Below, one piece after another: positions 1 to 9,542 of a DNA stretch of 64,000 nt (position 1 is its first letter; each line of letters opens with the position of its first letter). Both the position numbers and the translations under genes were made by a program. The notes under the pieces are model-generated. The model saw only the letters and a list, made by a program, of their open reading frames with translations, was not told the origin of the DNA and did no database searches. The stretch is from Ciceribacter lividus (lineage in GTDB: Bacteria > Pseudomonadota > Alphaproteobacteria > Rhizobiales > Rhizobiaceae). The stretch lies in assembly GCF_003337715.1 (NCBI RefSeq), contig NZ_QPIX01000007.1:238014-302013 (forward strand), read 5' to 3'.

Positions 1-1
1 C

Positions 2-787
2 GGGCTCGTCGGAGAGGAGATCGTCATTTCCGCCGCCGACCGCGACCTTCATTCCGGCCTCTTCGGAGGTGCCGCGGCAAACCCGATTCACATTCTCGTT
101 GACGTGCTTGCGGGCCTGCATGACGAAACGGGCCGGGTGACGTTGCCCGGTTTCTACGACGGCGTCGAAGAAACGCCCGCCAACATCAAGGCCTCGTGGG
201 AAATCCTCGGCCGCACGGCCGAAAACTTCCTCGGCCAGGTCGGGCTTTCGGTCCCGGCAGGGGAGAAAGGCCGCTCCGTGCTGGAGTTGACCTGGGCGCG
301 CCCGACGGCCGAAGTCAACGGAATCACCGGTGGCTATACCGGTGAAGGCTTCAAGACGGTCATTGCGGCGAAGGCGTCGGCCAAGGTCTCCTTCCGGCTC
401 GTCGGAGACCAGGATCCGGCAAAGATCCGCGAGAGCTTCCGTGCCTATGTCCGCTCGAAGATCCCGGCGGACTGCTCGGTCGAATTCCATGAGCATGGCG
501 GTTCGCCGGCAATCCAGCTCTCATACGATTCGCCGGTGCTGACGAAGGCGAAAAACGCACTGTCGGAAGAATGGCCGAAGCCGGCCGTGGTCATCGGCAT
601 GGGTGGCTCAATCCCGATCGTCGGCGATTTCCAGAAAATGCTCGGGATGGACTCGCTGCTGGTCGGCTACGGGCTGACCGACGATCGCATCCACTCGCCC
701 AACGAGAAGTACGACCTCAAGTCCTTCCACAAGGGCATCCGGTCGTGGATCCGCATCTTGGACGCGCTCGCGACAAGTGCCAGGTAG
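2..787 (+). CDS. M20-family metallopeptidase / dipeptidase, 3' part
   Basis: The gene begins before the window; the frame is open from base 2 to the TAG at 785-787. About 261 residues are visible. They contain RDLHSGLFGG, the conserved segment just after the metal-binding half of M20 dipeptidases, then the lid domain and the C-terminal part of the catalytic domain (GMGGSIPIVGDF and a late histidine in DDRIHSPNEKYDL). The family uses two zinc ions to cleave dipeptides or N-acyl amino acids in the cytoplasm. The exact substrate cannot be read from this part. A terminator-like hairpin follows at 797-826. Confidence 0.85.
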   Translation, partial: GLVGEEIVISAADRDLHSGLFGGAAANPIHILVDVLAGLHDETGRVTLPGFYDGVEETPANIKASWEILGRTAENFLGQVGLSVPAGEKGRSVLELTWARPTAEVNGITGGYTGEGFKTVIAAKASAKVSFRLVGDQDPAKIRESFRAYVRSKIPADCSVEFHEHGGSPAIQLSYDSPVLTKAKNALSEEWPKPAVVIGMGGSIPIVGDFQKMLGMDSLLVGYGLTDDRIHSPNEKYDLKSFHKGIRSWIRILDALATSAR

Positions 788-796
788 CCGAAAAGC

Positions 797-826
797 AAAA
801 GGCCGGGGACGACCCGACCTTTTCTT
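797..826 (+). terminator. Rho-independent terminator after the M20 peptidase gene
   Basis: The arms AGGCCGGG and CCCGACCT pair with one mismatch around a short loop and are followed by TTTTCTT. The position, 10 bases after the stop codon, fits termination of the peptidase transcript. Confidence 0.55.
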
Positions 827-1032
827 CCATTTCACCGGTCCTGCCAGTACATCCGTGGTCAGGACCGGAAATGGGTGATGCCTCGCTTCTCGGCGCGTTC
901 AACTTGCGCCGACCGACCTCATGACGACGATGCTGTCGCCTCAAGGTTAACATGAGGTTAATACGAGCGATCTTGAATGCTCGGCACCGCCTAAGCTTTA
1001 TTGATGTCACATCGATTGTTCTGGAAACTGCA

Positions 1033-1491
1033 ATGAGCCTTCAGTCTGTCAAAGATTTCTTCAGCCGCCACGCCCCCGAGATCGCCGTCATCGAAACGGA
1101 AGCAAGCTCGGCGACTGTTGCGCTCGCCGCCGAGGCGCATGGGGTGGAACCCGACCAGATCGCCAAGACGATCTGCCTGCGGATCGGCACCGAGCCGGTG
1201 CTCGTGGTCGCTGCCGGAACGAAGCGTTTGGACAATCGCAAGTTCAAGGACCGGTTCGGTGTCAAACCGCGGATGCTCGATGCCGAGGAGGTGCTGGCGA
1301 CCACCTCTCATCCGGTCGGCGGAGTCTGCCCCTTCGGGCTGCCCTCGCCGATCAAGATCTTTTGCGACGTTTCACTTCAGGTCTTCGACGAGGTTGTCCC
1401 AGCAGCGGGTGCGACCAACGCGGCCGTTCGGATCGCCCCGCAGCGCCTGACTGCGCTGACGGGGGCGGAATGGGCCGATCTCTGCCAGTGA
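1033..1491 (+). CDS. YbaK/EbsC-family aminoacyl-tRNA deacylase-like protein
   Basis: A 152-residue single-domain protein of the YbaK/ProX family, whose members hydrolyse mischarged aminoacyl-tRNA. Family features visible are the TIVFRAGTEPVL-type core (here ICLRIGTEPVLVVAAGT), the lysine in DNRKFKDRFG and the VGGVCPFGLP motif near residue 97. I start at the ATG at 1033 (MSLQSVKDFF), where family homology begins, rather than at an in-frame ATG 81 bases upstream. It stands alone between the M20 gene and the penicillin-binding protein. Which mischarged tRNA it edits is not evident. Confidence 0.85.
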   Translation: MSLQSVKDFFSRHAPEIAVIETEASSATVALAAEAHGVEPDQIAKTICLRIGTEPVLVVAAGTKRLDNRKFKDRFGVKPRMLDAEEVLATTSHPVGGVCPFGLPSPIKIFCDVSLQVFDEVVPAAGATNAAVRIAPQRLTALTGAEWADLCQ

Positions 1492-1694
1492 CCGGCGCAC
1501 GCGGTGAGAACGACTAGTGCCTTGAAAGACATAGATATTCGTCAGGCCCTTCTTTAACCTCCCCTTAAATCGCCGCATTTAAGGTTGAAGGCGGCCGCGA
1601 TTAGACAAGGTGCCGATGTCGCCTCAGGACGGTCGCTACGACGCCCGGGGACAGATGACGGCGGCGCCAACATCAGGAGCACCACCGGCAGCGA

Positions 1695-3920
1695 ATGGCA
1701 GGACGAGGCAGAGCGGACAAGCGTGTTGAGCCGACCTTCGAAGGAGGGCGCGGTGATGATGATTTTCGGCTGTCTGCCGGCGACCGCATCACACGCGGAT
1801 CCTCTGTCGGGAAGGGCGGCAGCAAGCCGAGATCTCGCAAGCCGACCCGGTCTCGTCCGAAGCGCCAACGCGAAGGGGGGCTGAGCGGCCTTCTGCGCAG
1901 AATAGTCTACTGGTCAGTCGTACTCGGGCTATGGGGCGGCATCGTCTTGGCCGGGATTGTCGCCTATTACGGCGCACGGATGCCGAGCGCGAGCACCTGG
2001 TCGATTCCGGAGCGCCCCCCGAACATCAAGATCGTCTCCGTCGAGGGTGAGGTGATCGCCAACCGCGGGATGACCGGCGGCGAGGCTCTCGCGCTCGAGG
2101 ACATGTCTCCGTACATTCCACAGGCGGTGATCGCGATTGAAGACCGCCGCTTCTACTCCCATTTCGGGGTGGACCCCTTCGGGCTCGTCCGGGCGATCAT
2201 CAACAACGCTCTGCCCGGACGCGGGACCCAGGGTGGCTCCACGCTGACGCAGCAGCTTGCCAAGAACCTTTTCCTCTCGCCGGAACGGACGATCGAGCGG
2301 AAGGTGCAGGAAGTGTTGCTCGCCTTCTGGCTCGAGCACACGTACACCAAGGACCAGATCCTCGCGATGTACCTGAACCGCGTCTACTTCGGTTCCAATG
2401 CCTACGGTGTCGAGGCGGCGTCGAGGCGCTATTTCAACAAGTCGGCACGCGAAGTGAACCTTGGCGAGGCTGCGCTGTTGGCGGGATTGCTGAAGGCTCC
2501 GTCCCGGCTGTCACCCGCGCGCGACCCCGAAGCTGCAGAGGCTCGCGCCCAGGTCGTTCTCGGCGCAATGCGCGAGGCCGGTTTCATCACCGACGACGAG
2601 ATCAAGACGGCCATGTCGCAGCCGCCTACCCGCGCGAAGCGTTACTGGTCGGGTGCCGGCCAGTACGTGGCCGACATGGTGATGGACGACGTGCGCACGC
2701 TGGTCGGAACGGTCGAGGACGATCTGGTCGTCGAGACGACGATCGACATGTCGCTCGAGAAGAAGGCGGAAGCGGCGCTCCTCGACATGCTCGCTCGTGA
2801 CGGCGAAAAGTCGAAGGCGTCCCAGGCAGCCCTGGTTTCCATCGACGGCACCGGAGCGATCCGTGCTCTCGTTGGTGGCAGGGACTACGCCGAGAGCCAG
2901 TTCAACCGCGCTGTCAAGGCGAAGCGTCAGCCGGGGTCCGCTTTCAAGCCGTTCGTTTATGTCTCCGCACTTGAAATCGGACTGCGGCCGGAATCGGTCC
3001 GTAACGACGCGCCGATCAGGATCGGCAAGTGGACACCGGAGAATTATGACCAGAAGTATCGCGGTCCGGTCACGTTAACTTCCGCGCTCGCCAACTCCCT
3101 GAACACCATCGCCGCCGAACTCGTGATGGAGGTCGGCCCCGAACACGTGGTCAAGGTCGCCCACCGCCTCGGCATCGAATCCGAGTTGCAGGCGAATGCG
3201 TCGATCGCGCTCGGAACCTCGGAAGTGTCGTTGCTCGAACTTACGTCGGCCTATGCTCCTTTCATGAACGGCGGCTACAAGGCAACCCCGCACGTTGTTC
3301 GCCGCATCACGACACCCGACGGCAAGATCCTCTATGAAAATGACTACGCCAATCCGCCGCAGGTTCTCAGCGAGCAGATCGTCGCGGCAATGAACATGAT
3401 GCTGACGCATGTCATCGAGGACGGTACAGGCAAGAACGCACGCCTGAAGGGCTGGCCGGCTGCCGGCAAGACCGGAACCACGCAATCCTTCCGCGACGCG
3501 CTTTTTGTCGGCTATACCGGCAACCTGACGACGGGCGTCTGGTTCGGAAACGACGACGGCACCTCGATGAAGAAGGTGACGGGCGGCGGTCTGCCGGCGA
3601 AAGCATGGCACGAGTTCATGACGGACGCTCATTCGGGTCTGACGCCGATGCCCCTCGGCGGCGCACCCTACGAACCGCAAGACATGCAGCAGCAGCCGGA
3701 ACCGCTTTCGATCGGCTCGATCATTTCGGAGGTCTTCTCACCCGCCGAGGAACGCTATCCCGCCGTTCCCGCAGCCCCCGTCTCGCCGGCCGCGGCGAAG
3801 GGCAATGCCCCGGGGGTGCGGCAGGCGCCGATTCCGCCCGGCGAAGTAGGCCGCGGGGATGCGACACCGCCGCAGGCCGCTCGGCGAACGACACTTCTCG
3901 ACATCATCATGGGACAGTGA
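1695..3920 (+). CDS. Class A penicillin-binding protein (PBP1A type)
   Basis: A 741-residue bifunctional peptidoglycan synthase. A basic, low-complexity cytoplasmic tail (residues 1-68) is followed by one membrane anchor (about 70-92). The glycosyltransferase domain carries AIEDRRFYSHFG with catalytic Glu149 and GGSTLTQQLAKN. The transpeptidase domain has SAFK (Ser415), SLN in LANSLNTIA, and KTGT in AAGKTGTTQ. A Pro/Ala-rich tail follows. The length suits the family. The start at 1695 has a weak ribosome site, so the exact N-terminus is uncertain. It acts in the periplasm on lipid II and is probably transcribed alone, since dnaK has its own promoter downstream. Confidence 0.93.
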   Translation: MAGRGRADKRVEPTFEGGRGDDDFRLSAGDRITRGSSVGKGGSKPRSRKPTRSRPKRQREGGLSGLLRRIVYWSVVLGLWGGIVLAGIVAYYGARMPSASTWSIPERPPNIKIVSVEGEVIANRGMTGGEALALEDMSPYIPQAVIAIEDRRFYSHFGVDPFGLVRAIINNALPGRGTQGGSTLTQQLAKNLFLSPERTIERKVQEVLLAFWLEHTYTKDQILAMYLNRVYFGSNAYGVEAASRRYFNKSAREVNLGEAALLAGLLKAPSRLSPARDPEAAEARAQVVLGAMREAGFITDDEIKTAMSQPPTRAKRYWSGAGQYVADMVMDDVRTLVGTVEDDLVVETTIDMSLEKKAEAALLDMLARDGEKSKASQAALVSIDGTGAIRALVGGRDYAESQFNRAVKAKRQPGSAFKPFVYVSALEIGLRPESVRNDAPIRIGKWTPENYDQKYRGPVTLTSALANSLNTIAAELVMEVGPEHVVKVAHRLGIESELQANASIALGTSEVSLLELTSAYAPFMNGGYKATPHVVRRITTPDGKILYENDYANPPQVLSEQIVAAMNMMLTHVIEDGTGKNARLKGWPAAGKTGTTQSFRDALFVGYTGNLTTGVWFGNDDGTSMKKVTGGGLPAKAWHEFMTDAHSGLTPMPLGGAPYEPQDMQQQPEPLSIGSIISEVFSPAEERYPAVPAAPVSPAAAKGNAPGVRQAPIPPGEVGRGDATPPQAARRTTLLDIIMGQ

Positions 3921-4040
3921 GCGGCAAGCTGCATCAAGGTCCCCGACGGCTGGCACCCGCCGCGTCCGGCACCGGCGAAAACCGCCTCCCCCGGTGACGC
4001 CCAATCTGTTCTTTTTACTGGATTACAGCCGATTTGGAGC

Positions 4041-4072
4041 CTTGCAGTCGGAAAAACCGCTTCTTATATACG
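4041..4072 (+). promoter_or_regulatory. RpoH (sigma-32) promoter of dnaK
   Basis: CTTG at 4041-4044 and CTTATATACG at 4063-4072 are separated by 18 bases. This matches the alphaproteobacterial heat-shock consensus CTTG-N17/18-CYTATNTNNG at every fixed position. Transcription would begin near 4077, about 100 bases before dnaK. Confidence 0.82.
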
Positions 4073-4179
4073 CGACATAACCGCAGACGAGACTGCGATT
4101 TTAGGACCATCCACGTCGAGGGGCTGTCAGGGGAATGCCTGTTCGGGGTTCCGACAGCTTGCTTCAAGGAGAGAATGAC

Positions 4180-6093
4180 ATGGCAAAAGTAATCGGTATC
4201 GACCTTGGAACGACCAATTCTTGCGTCGCCGTGATGGACGGCAAAGACGCCAAAGTTATCGAGAATTCCGAAGGTGCGCGCACCACGCCGTCAATGGTGG
4301 CATTTACCGATGATGGCGAGCGTCTGGTAGGTCAGCCGGCAAAGCGCCAGGCCGTGACCAATCCGACCAACACGCTTTTTGCGGTGAAGCGACTGATCGG
4401 CCGCCGCTACGAGGACCCGACCGTCGAAAAGGACAAGGGCCTCGTCCCGTTCCATATCGTCAAGGGCGACAACGGCGACGCGTGGGTCGAGGCGAACGGC
4501 AAGGGTTATTCCCCGTCTCAGATCTCCGCCATGGTCCTTCAGAAGATGAAGGAAACGGCCGAATCCTATCTCGGCGAAAAGGTCGAGAAGGCCGTCATCA
4601 CCGTTCCCGCCTACTTCAACGATGCCCAGCGTCAGGCAACCAAGGACGCCGGCCGCATCGCGGGCCTCGAAGTCCTGCGCATCATCAACGAGCCGACGGC
4701 GGCCGCATTGGCCTATGGCCTCGACAAGAAGGAAGGCAAGACGATTGCCGTCTACGACCTTGGCGGCGGTACCTTCGATATTTCGATCCTGGAGATCGGC
4801 GACGGCGTCTTCGAAGTGAAGTCGACCAACGGCGACACCTTCCTCGGCGGTGAAGACTTCGACATGCGTCTCGTCGAATACCTCGCCAACGAATTCAAGA
4901 AGGACAACGGCATCGACCTGAAGAACGACAAGCTTGCTCTGCAGCGTCTGAAGGAAGCTGCCGAAAAGGCGAAGATCGAGCTCTCCTCGGCGCAGCAGAC
5001 CGAAATCAACCTGCCGTTCATCACGGCCGACGCTTCCGGTCCGAAGCACCTGACGATGAAGCTCACCCGCGCCAAGTTCGAAAGCCTGGTCGACGATCTC
5101 GTCCAGCGCACCGTTGCACCGTGCAAGGCGGCCCTGAAGGACGCGGGCGTTTCCGCCAGCGAAATCGACGAAGTGGTTCTGGTCGGTGGCATGAGCCGTA
5201 TGCCGAAGGTTCAGGAAACCGTAAAGCAGCTGTTCGGCAAGGAGCCGCACAAGGGTGTGAACCCGGACGAAGTGGTCGCCATGGGTGCCGCCATCCAGGC
5301 CGGCGTCCTGCAGGGTGACGTCAAGGACGTCCTGCTTCTCGACGTGACCCCGCTGTCGCTCGGCATCGAAACGCTCGGCGGTGTCTTCACCCGTCTGATC
5401 GATCGCAACACGACGATCCCGACCAAGAAGAGCCAGGTCTTCTCGACGGCTGACGACAACCAGCAAGCAGTGACCATCCGGGTGTCGCAGGGCGAGCGCG
5501 AGATGGCGGCCGACAACAAGCTGCTCGGTCAGTTCGACCTCGTCGGCCTGCCGCCGGCTCCGCGCGGTGTGCCGCAGATCGAAGTCACCTTCGACATCGA
5601 TGCCAACGGCATCGTCCAGGTATCTGCGAAGGACAAGGGTACCGGTAAGGAACAGCAGATCCGCATCCAGGCCTCCGGTGGCCTTTCCGACGCCGACATC
5701 GAGAAGATGGTCAAGGACGCCGAGGCGCATGCCGAGGATGACAAGAAGCGTCGTGCAGGTGTCGAAGCGAAGAACCATGCCGAAAGCCTGATCCATTCGA
5801 CGGAGAAATCGCTGAAGGAATATGGCGACAAGGTTTCGGAGAGCGACCGCAAGGCGATCGAAGATGCCATCGCCGCCCTCAAGACCTCTGTCGAGGCTTC
5901 CGAGCCCAACGCCGACGACATCCAGGCCAAGACCCAGTCGCTCATGGAGGTTTCCATGAAGCTTGGTCAGGCGATCTACGAAGCCCAGCAGGCGGAAGCC
6001 GGCGAGGGTGGAGCATCTGCCAAGGGCGATGACGACGTCGTCGACGCCGACTACGAGGAAGTCAAGGACGAAGACGCGAAGAAGTCCGCCTGA
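4180..6093 (+). CDS. dnaK: Chaperone protein DnaK (Hsp70)
   Basis: 637 residues, the usual DnaK length. The nucleotide-binding domain starts [12 protein letters not shown] and includes the second phosphate loop YDLGGGTFD and the adenosine motif [11 protein letters not shown]. The linker [15 protein letters not shown] leads to the substrate-binding domain and lid, with an acidic tail. The start is the ATG at 4180, preceded by AAGGAGA at the right distance; an in-frame ATG at 4135 lacks a ribosome site. DnaK folds and disaggregates cytosolic proteins with DnaJ and GrpE. The RpoH promoter upstream predicts heat induction. The stop codon overlaps the next start by one base (TGATG). Confidence 0.98.
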   Translation: MAKVIGIDLGTTNSCVAVMDGKDAKVIENSEGARTTPSMVAFTDDGERLVGQPAKRQAVTNPTNTLFAVKRLIGRRYEDPTVEKDKGLVPFHIVKGDNGDAWVEANGKGYSPSQISAMVLQKMKETAESYLGEKVEKAVITVPAYFNDAQRQATKDAGRIAGLEVLRIINEPTAAALAYGLDKKEGKTIAVYDLGGGTFDISILEIGDGVFEVKSTNGDTFLGGEDFDMRLVEYLANEFKKDNGIDLKNDKLALQRLKEAAEKAKIELSSAQQTEINLPFITADASGPKHLTMKLTRAKFESLVDDLVQRTVAPCKAALKDAGVSASEIDEVVLVGGMSRMPKVQETVKQLFGKEPHKGVNPDEVVAMGAAIQAGVLQGDVKDVLLLDVTPLSLGIETLGGVFTRLIDRNTTIPTKKSQVFSTADDNQQAVTIRVSQGEREMAADNKLLGQFDLVGLPPAPRGVPQIEVTFDIDANGIVQVSAKDKGTGKEQQIRIQASGGLSDADIEKMVKDAEAHAEDDKKRRAGVEAKNHAESLIHSTEKSLKEYGDKVSESDRKAIEDAIAALKTSVEASEPNADDIQAKTQSLMEVSMKLGQAIYEAQQAEAGEGGASAKGDDDVVDADYEEVKDEDAKKSA

Positions 6094-6572
6094 TGCGGAG
6101 GCCGACGAAGCGTCTGACACTCGAGAGGCTGGCCTTCGGGCCAGCCGCATTTTCGTTGATCCTCTGCGCGACGGCGGTGACCGCAAGCGCTGAAACCGCT
6201 GCTCGCCCGGAAGATGTTTTTCGCAAGGTTAGCACCGCGGAAGCGAGCGTTGTGCGCGCACTCGGTCGTCGGGACAGCAATGCGCTGGCGAAAACCGTCG
6301 GTGAATTGGGTCAGCTTATTGACGCCGCCCTGAAGCGCCGTGAACAAGGGCAGGAAGCGACCGCCTGCGACATGGCTGCGCATTCGCTTGCGTTCGCGGC
6401 GGTCTCTGCCGCCGAGGGCCTCTCCAACCAAGGAGAGGGCCGGCGCGTTCTCTTTCAGGATGCGATATCGGCAGCAGCGGATTTCCGCCAGGATGTGCGG
6501 GCCTGCGAGAAGCTGATAGGAAGGAACACCGGCAGCCACACGAGTGTGGAGAAGGCCTTGAGAGCTTTGTAA
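6093..6572 (+). CDS. Small exported protein between dnaK and dnaJ
   Basis: 159 residues; family not recognised. The N-terminus has basic residues, a hydrophobic stretch (about 14-30) and a TASA-ET cleavage site, so the mature protein is probably periplasmic. The rest is alanine-rich and predicted helical, with two cysteines (in TACDMAA and RACEKL) that could form a disulfide. The ATG overlaps the dnaK stop by one base and the TAA is 4 bases before dnaJ, so the gene is translationally coupled and would be heat-induced with the chaperones. The opposite strand gives only a long shadow frame. Function unknown. Confidence 0.75.
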   Translation: MRRPTKRLTLERLAFGPAAFSLILCATAVTASAETAARPEDVFRKVSTAEASVVRALGRRDSNALAKTVGELGQLIDAALKRREQGQEATACDMAAHSLAFAAVSAAEGLSNQGEGRRVLFQDAISAAADFRQDVRACEKLIGRNTGSHTSVEKALRAL

Positions 6573-6576
6573 GACC

Positions 6577-7725
6577 ATGGCAAAAGCAGATTACTACGAA
6601 ACCCTCGGGGTTGTCCGCACCGCGGACGAGAAGGAACTGAAGAGTGCCTTTCGAAAGCTGGCGATGAAGTATCACCCGGACAAGAATCCGGGAGACCAGG
6701 ATGCTGAGCGGAAGTTCAAGGAAATCAATGAAGCCTATGAGACGCTGAAGGATCCGCAGAAGCGCGCAGCCTACGATCGCTTCGGTCATGCGGCGTTCGA
6801 GCAGGGCGGCATGGGCGGCGGCGGTTTCCAGGGTGGCGGCTTTGCCGGCGGCGGCTTCTCCGACATTTTCGAAGATATCTTCGGCGAGATGATGGGCGGT
6901 GGACGTGGCGGACGAGCCCGTTCCAGCGGCGGCCGCGAACGCGGCGCCGATTTGCGCTACAACATGGAAATCACCCTCGAGGAAGCTTTCACGGGCAAGA
7001 CGGCGCAAATCCGCGTGCCAACCTCGATTACCTGCGACGTCTGTACGGGGACCGGGGCAAAGCCGGGAACGAAGCCGACGACCTGCGCCACCTGCCAGGG
7101 TAGCGGCCGGATTCGAGCCGCCCAGGGCTTCTTCTCCATCGAGCGGACCTGCCCGACCTGTCACGGTCGCGGTCAGACGATCTCCGACCCCTGCACCAAG
7201 TGCCATGGACAGGGCCGGGTCACCGAGGAGCGTTCGCTTTCAGTCAACATCCCCTCCGGCATCGAGGATGGAACGCGTATTCGTTTGCAGGGAGAAGGTG
7301 AGGCAGGATTGCGTGGCGGCCCTGCGGGAGACCTCTATATCTTCCTTTCGGTCAAGCCGCATGAATTCTTCCAGCGCGACGGCGCCGATCTCTATTGCTC
7401 GGTCCCGATCTCGATGACAACCGCTGCGCTCGGCGGCACGTTCGATGTGGTCACGCTCGACGGGACGAAGTCGCGCGTAACGGTTCCCGAAGGCACGCAG
7501 GCCGGCAAGCAGTTCCGCCTGAAGGCGAAAGGAATGCCGGTGCTGAGATCGTCGCAGACGGGTGATCTCTACATCCAAATCCAGATCGAAACGCCGCAGA
7601 AGCTCACCAAACGTCAACGCGAGCTGTTGCAGGAGTTCGAACAGATCTCGTCGAAGGAAAACAACCCGCAGTCCAGCGGCTTCTTCGCCCGGATGAAGGA
7701 CTTCTTCGATACGCTCAGCGACTGA
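6577..7725 (+). CDS. dnaJ: Chaperone protein DnaJ (Hsp40)
   Basis: 382 residues, full length. The J domain (1-70) has the catalytic HPD in [11 protein letters not shown] Gly/Phe-rich linker (about 75-110) follows, then four zinc-binding CxxCxGxG repeats: [24 protein letters not shown] and CTKCHGQG. The C-terminal substrate-binding domains are intact. DnaJ delivers unfolded clients to DnaK and stimulates its ATPase. It is the third gene of the heat-shock unit, and a strong terminator follows. No grpE is present in the window. Confidence 0.97.
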   Translation: MAKADYYETLGVVRTADEKELKSAFRKLAMKYHPDKNPGDQDAERKFKEINEAYETLKDPQKRAAYDRFGHAAFEQGGMGGGGFQGGGFAGGGFSDIFEDIFGEMMGGGRGGRARSSGGRERGADLRYNMEITLEEAFTGKTAQIRVPTSITCDVCTGTGAKPGTKPTTCATCQGSGRIRAAQGFFSIERTCPTCHGRGQTISDPCTKCHGQGRVTEERSLSVNIPSGIEDGTRIRLQGEGEAGLRGGPAGDLYIFLSVKPHEFFQRDGADLYCSVPISMTTAALGGTFDVVTLDGTKSRVTVPEGTQAGKQFRLKAKGMPVLRSSQTGDLYIQIQIETPQKLTKRQRELLQEFEQISSKENNPQSSGFFARMKDFFDTLSD

Positions 7726-7748
7726 GCACGAAGGTATGCAGACGTTGG

Positions 7749-7784
7749 AAAGGCCGGGGGATGCGTTCTCCCGGCCTTTCTTGT
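7749..7784 (+). terminator. Terminator of the dnaK-dnaJ operon
   Basis: AAAGGCCGGG at 7749-7758 pairs perfectly with CCCGGCCTTT at 7770-7779, followed by a T-rich run. It may act in both directions, because a minus-strand gene ends at 7806. Confidence 0.85.
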
Positions 7785-7805
7785 TCTTGACCATTGGTCA
7801 GTCAC

Positions 7806-8063
7806 CTATGGGCGCGGCAACCGGGCGACAAACCAGCCGAAGTGTCGCTGAATCGCCGGCGCGATACCGTAGATGATCGAGAAGACCATCACCGGTGCGA
7901 TCACCAGCGTACGTTGCCAGAGGGGCCAACTCTCGGTCAGCGGCAATACGATGTAGAGCAACGCCGTGACGAACGGATAGACGGCAACCAGCATGATCAT
8001 TGCGAGGCGGAACTTCGACGGGACGGGTACCCTGCCGGCCTGGGCGGAATTTGTATGCGCCAT
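7806..8063 (-). CDS. Small two-helix membrane protein divergent from a TetR regulator
   Basis: 85 residues with two hydrophobic helices (about 22-44 and 50-72) and a short basic tail. The family is not recognised with confidence; small rhizobial proteins of this shape are common. The chosen ATG at 8063 is preceded by GGAG six bases upstream; another in-frame ATG lies 12 bases earlier. The gene is transcribed away from the TetR gene, and a promoter lying over a CGTTTC palindrome sits between them, so it is the likely target of that repressor. A role in membrane stress or efflux is inference only. Confidence 0.7.
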   Translation of the reverse strand: MAHTNSAQAGRVPVPSKFRLAMIMLVAVYPFVTALLYIVLPLTESWPLWQRTLVIAPVMVFSIIYGIAPAIQRHFGWFVARLPRP

Positions 8064-8085
8064 GAGGAACTCCATATGAACGGAA

Positions 8086-8122
8086 CGTTTCGTTCTATAT
8101 AGAAACGAGCCGTTTCGTTCAA
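8086..8122 (-). promoter_or_regulatory. Divergent promoter with candidate TetR operator
   Basis: On the minus strand TTGAAC (8122-8117) and TATAGA (8099-8094) are 17 bases apart, a good vegetative promoter. The spacer holds GAAACG-AGC-CGTTTC (8102-8116), a perfect 6-bp inverted repeat with 3-bp centre, and a third CGTTTC lies at 8086-8091. A TetR dimer here would block the promoter of the small membrane protein and probably its own transcription. Confidence 0.6.
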
Positions 8123-8153
8123 GTGCTTTCTTGTGCTATTGTCGGGCATCGAA

Positions 8154-8771
8154 ATGGCTACAGCGATGAACGACGACCAAGACCTCACCAAACGCCGCAC
8201 CTCGATCGGGGCCCAACGCAATCCGGCGAGCCAGGAGGCGATCCTGCAGGCTGCCGCCGAAATTCTTGCCGAGCACGGGCCGAAGTCATTCTCCATTGAA
8301 GCTGTCGCCAAGCGCGCGAAGGCCGGCAAGCCGACGATCTACCGATGGTGGCCGAACAAGGCGGCCCTCCTTCTCGACACCTACCATCGTCAGAAGAACC
8401 CCCATCTGCATGCGGATTCCGGAGACCTGCAACGTGACCTCACCTGGTTCCTGACGGAACTCTTGGCCTTTTGGCGTCGAGGCGGCAGTGGCGCAATTTT
8501 CCGTTCCGTGATCGCCGAAGCGCAGACCGATCAGGCCGCGTGCGAGGCGCTGGGGGCCTATCTGGCGGAGCGCCGCAAACATTTGGGAGCGCAAATCCGG
8601 GCGACTCAGGCGCGCGAGAATATCGGCGCAGAGGTGAACCCGGAACTCGTGGCGGAAATGCTCTCGGGCTTTGCCTGGATAAGGCTGCTGACCAACCGCC
8701 TCGAAATTGACGAGGAAGAGGCTGGAAAGGTGGTAAAGACCATTCTCGACGGCATCCGGGGTCGGGGATAA
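8154..8771 (+). CDS. TetR/AcrR-family transcriptional regulator
   Basis: 205 residues from the ATG at 8154 (MATAMNDD); an in-frame GTG at 8133 and ATG at 8166 are alternatives. The N-terminal helix-turn-helix reads AILQAAAEILAEHG, then IEAVAKRAKAGKPTIYRWW, typical of TetR repressors. The C-terminal ligand-binding half is helical and has no diagnostic motif. The gene is divergent from a small membrane protein, with an inverted repeat in the shared promoter, so local repression and autoregulation are likely. The ligand is unknown. Confidence 0.85.
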   Translation: MATAMNDDQDLTKRRTSIGAQRNPASQEAILQAAAEILAEHGPKSFSIEAVAKRAKAGKPTIYRWWPNKAALLLDTYHRQKNPHLHADSGDLQRDLTWFLTELLAFWRRGGSGAIFRSVIAEAQTDQAACEALGAYLAERRKHLGAQIRATQARENIGAEVNPELVAEMLSGFAWIRLLTNRLEIDEEEAGKVVKTILDGIRGRG

Positions 8772-8782
8772 CCTGTCCGCGA

Positions 8783-8992
8783 TCAGTAATGCGGCGGCCG
8801 GGTGATCGCCGGCGCGTCGAGTGATTGTTCCTCCAGCGCCAGAAAGCGTTCCGTCAGCCTGTCGAGCTTGGCACGGGTCTGCTCGACGACCTTCCACTGG
8901 CTGGCAAGCTGTTCGGAAAGCTCCTCGATCACCCGTCCTTGATGGGCGAGCATTTCCTCGAGACGCGTGATGCGGTTCTCTTCTTCTGACAT
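8783..8992 (-). CDS. slyX: SlyX family protein
   Basis: 69 residues forming one long amphipathic helix or coiled coil (ITRLEEMLAHQGRVIEELS and following). It ends in PPHY, the hallmark of the SlyX family. SlyX proteins are short, widely conserved and of unknown biochemical role. The gene is convergent with the TetR gene; its stop lies 11 bases from that gene's end. Confidence 0.85.
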   Translation of the reverse strand: MSEEENRITRLEEMLAHQGRVIEELSEQLASQWKVVEQTRAKLDRLTERFLALEEQSLDAPAITRPPHY

Positions 8993-9068
8993 GGCACTCT
9001 CCGCCTCGGGTTGGTCTCACGCGTTCATGCAGAAAACCGGCTCGATGAGTCAATTGCTCCCGTCCGAG

Positions 9069-9356
9069 CTAACGTTGTTTCTTCTTCCTGTAAGGCATCA
9101 GCATGATCGCCGAGGCGGTCACGGCCGCGGCGAAGGTCAACGCCAAAGGGGCGCCGATGAGGACTGCCGGCAGGATCGGATTTTGCGCATGAACGATCCG
9201 TGTGCCAAGCCCGCCGACGTCAAACCATATCAGAAGGACGGTAACGCCAACGCCCAGAAGGGCGCCGAAGGCCGCATTGAACGCGAGGAAGTGCAGCATT
9301 TCCCAGTGATCCCGGCGCGCCTCCTCAGGTGTCAGTTCGTCGCGATCGGGCATCAT
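9069..9356 (-). CDS. Conserved small membrane protein upstream of recF
   Basis: 95 residues. An acidic N-terminus (DELTPEEARRDHWEMLHF) leads to two transmembrane helices at about 24-45 and 60-85 and a very basic KKKQR tail, suggesting both ends face the cytoplasm. I recall similar short proteins next to recF in rhizobia but know no function. It could be co-transcribed with slyX, whose start lies 76 bases downstream of this gene's stop. Confidence 0.7.
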   Translation of the reverse strand: MMPDRDELTPEEARRDHWEMLHFLAFNAAFGALLGVGVTVLLIWFDVGGLGTRIVHAQNPILPAVLIGAPLALTFAAAVTASAIMLMPYRKKKQR

Positions 9357-9542
9357 GGGCTACGCCTTCAGGTCTTCGTGCTGCTCATTCATCTCGTTTC
9401 GATAATATATGAGGGTGAACCTGGATCGCCACCGGCAGATCGTCGCGCCGTCCCACGTACTCGTAGGGCGGAAAATCGACGCTCGTCCTTGCCTTCGCCG
9501 GACATTCCGCCTAGGTCGTGGGGAACACTGAAACCGGCAACG

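Noticed and set aside
1585..1884. A frame with ATGATG preceded by GGAGG near 1743, overlapping the PBP start
   Set aside because: The ribosome-like site is by chance; the frame ends inside the PBP tail and shows no domain, whereas the PBP frame is clearly coding.
4291..6186. A 631-codon open frame antisense to dnaK
   Set aside because: It mirrors the third-position GC bias of dnaK, has no family resemblance, and lies wholly opposite a confirmed gene.
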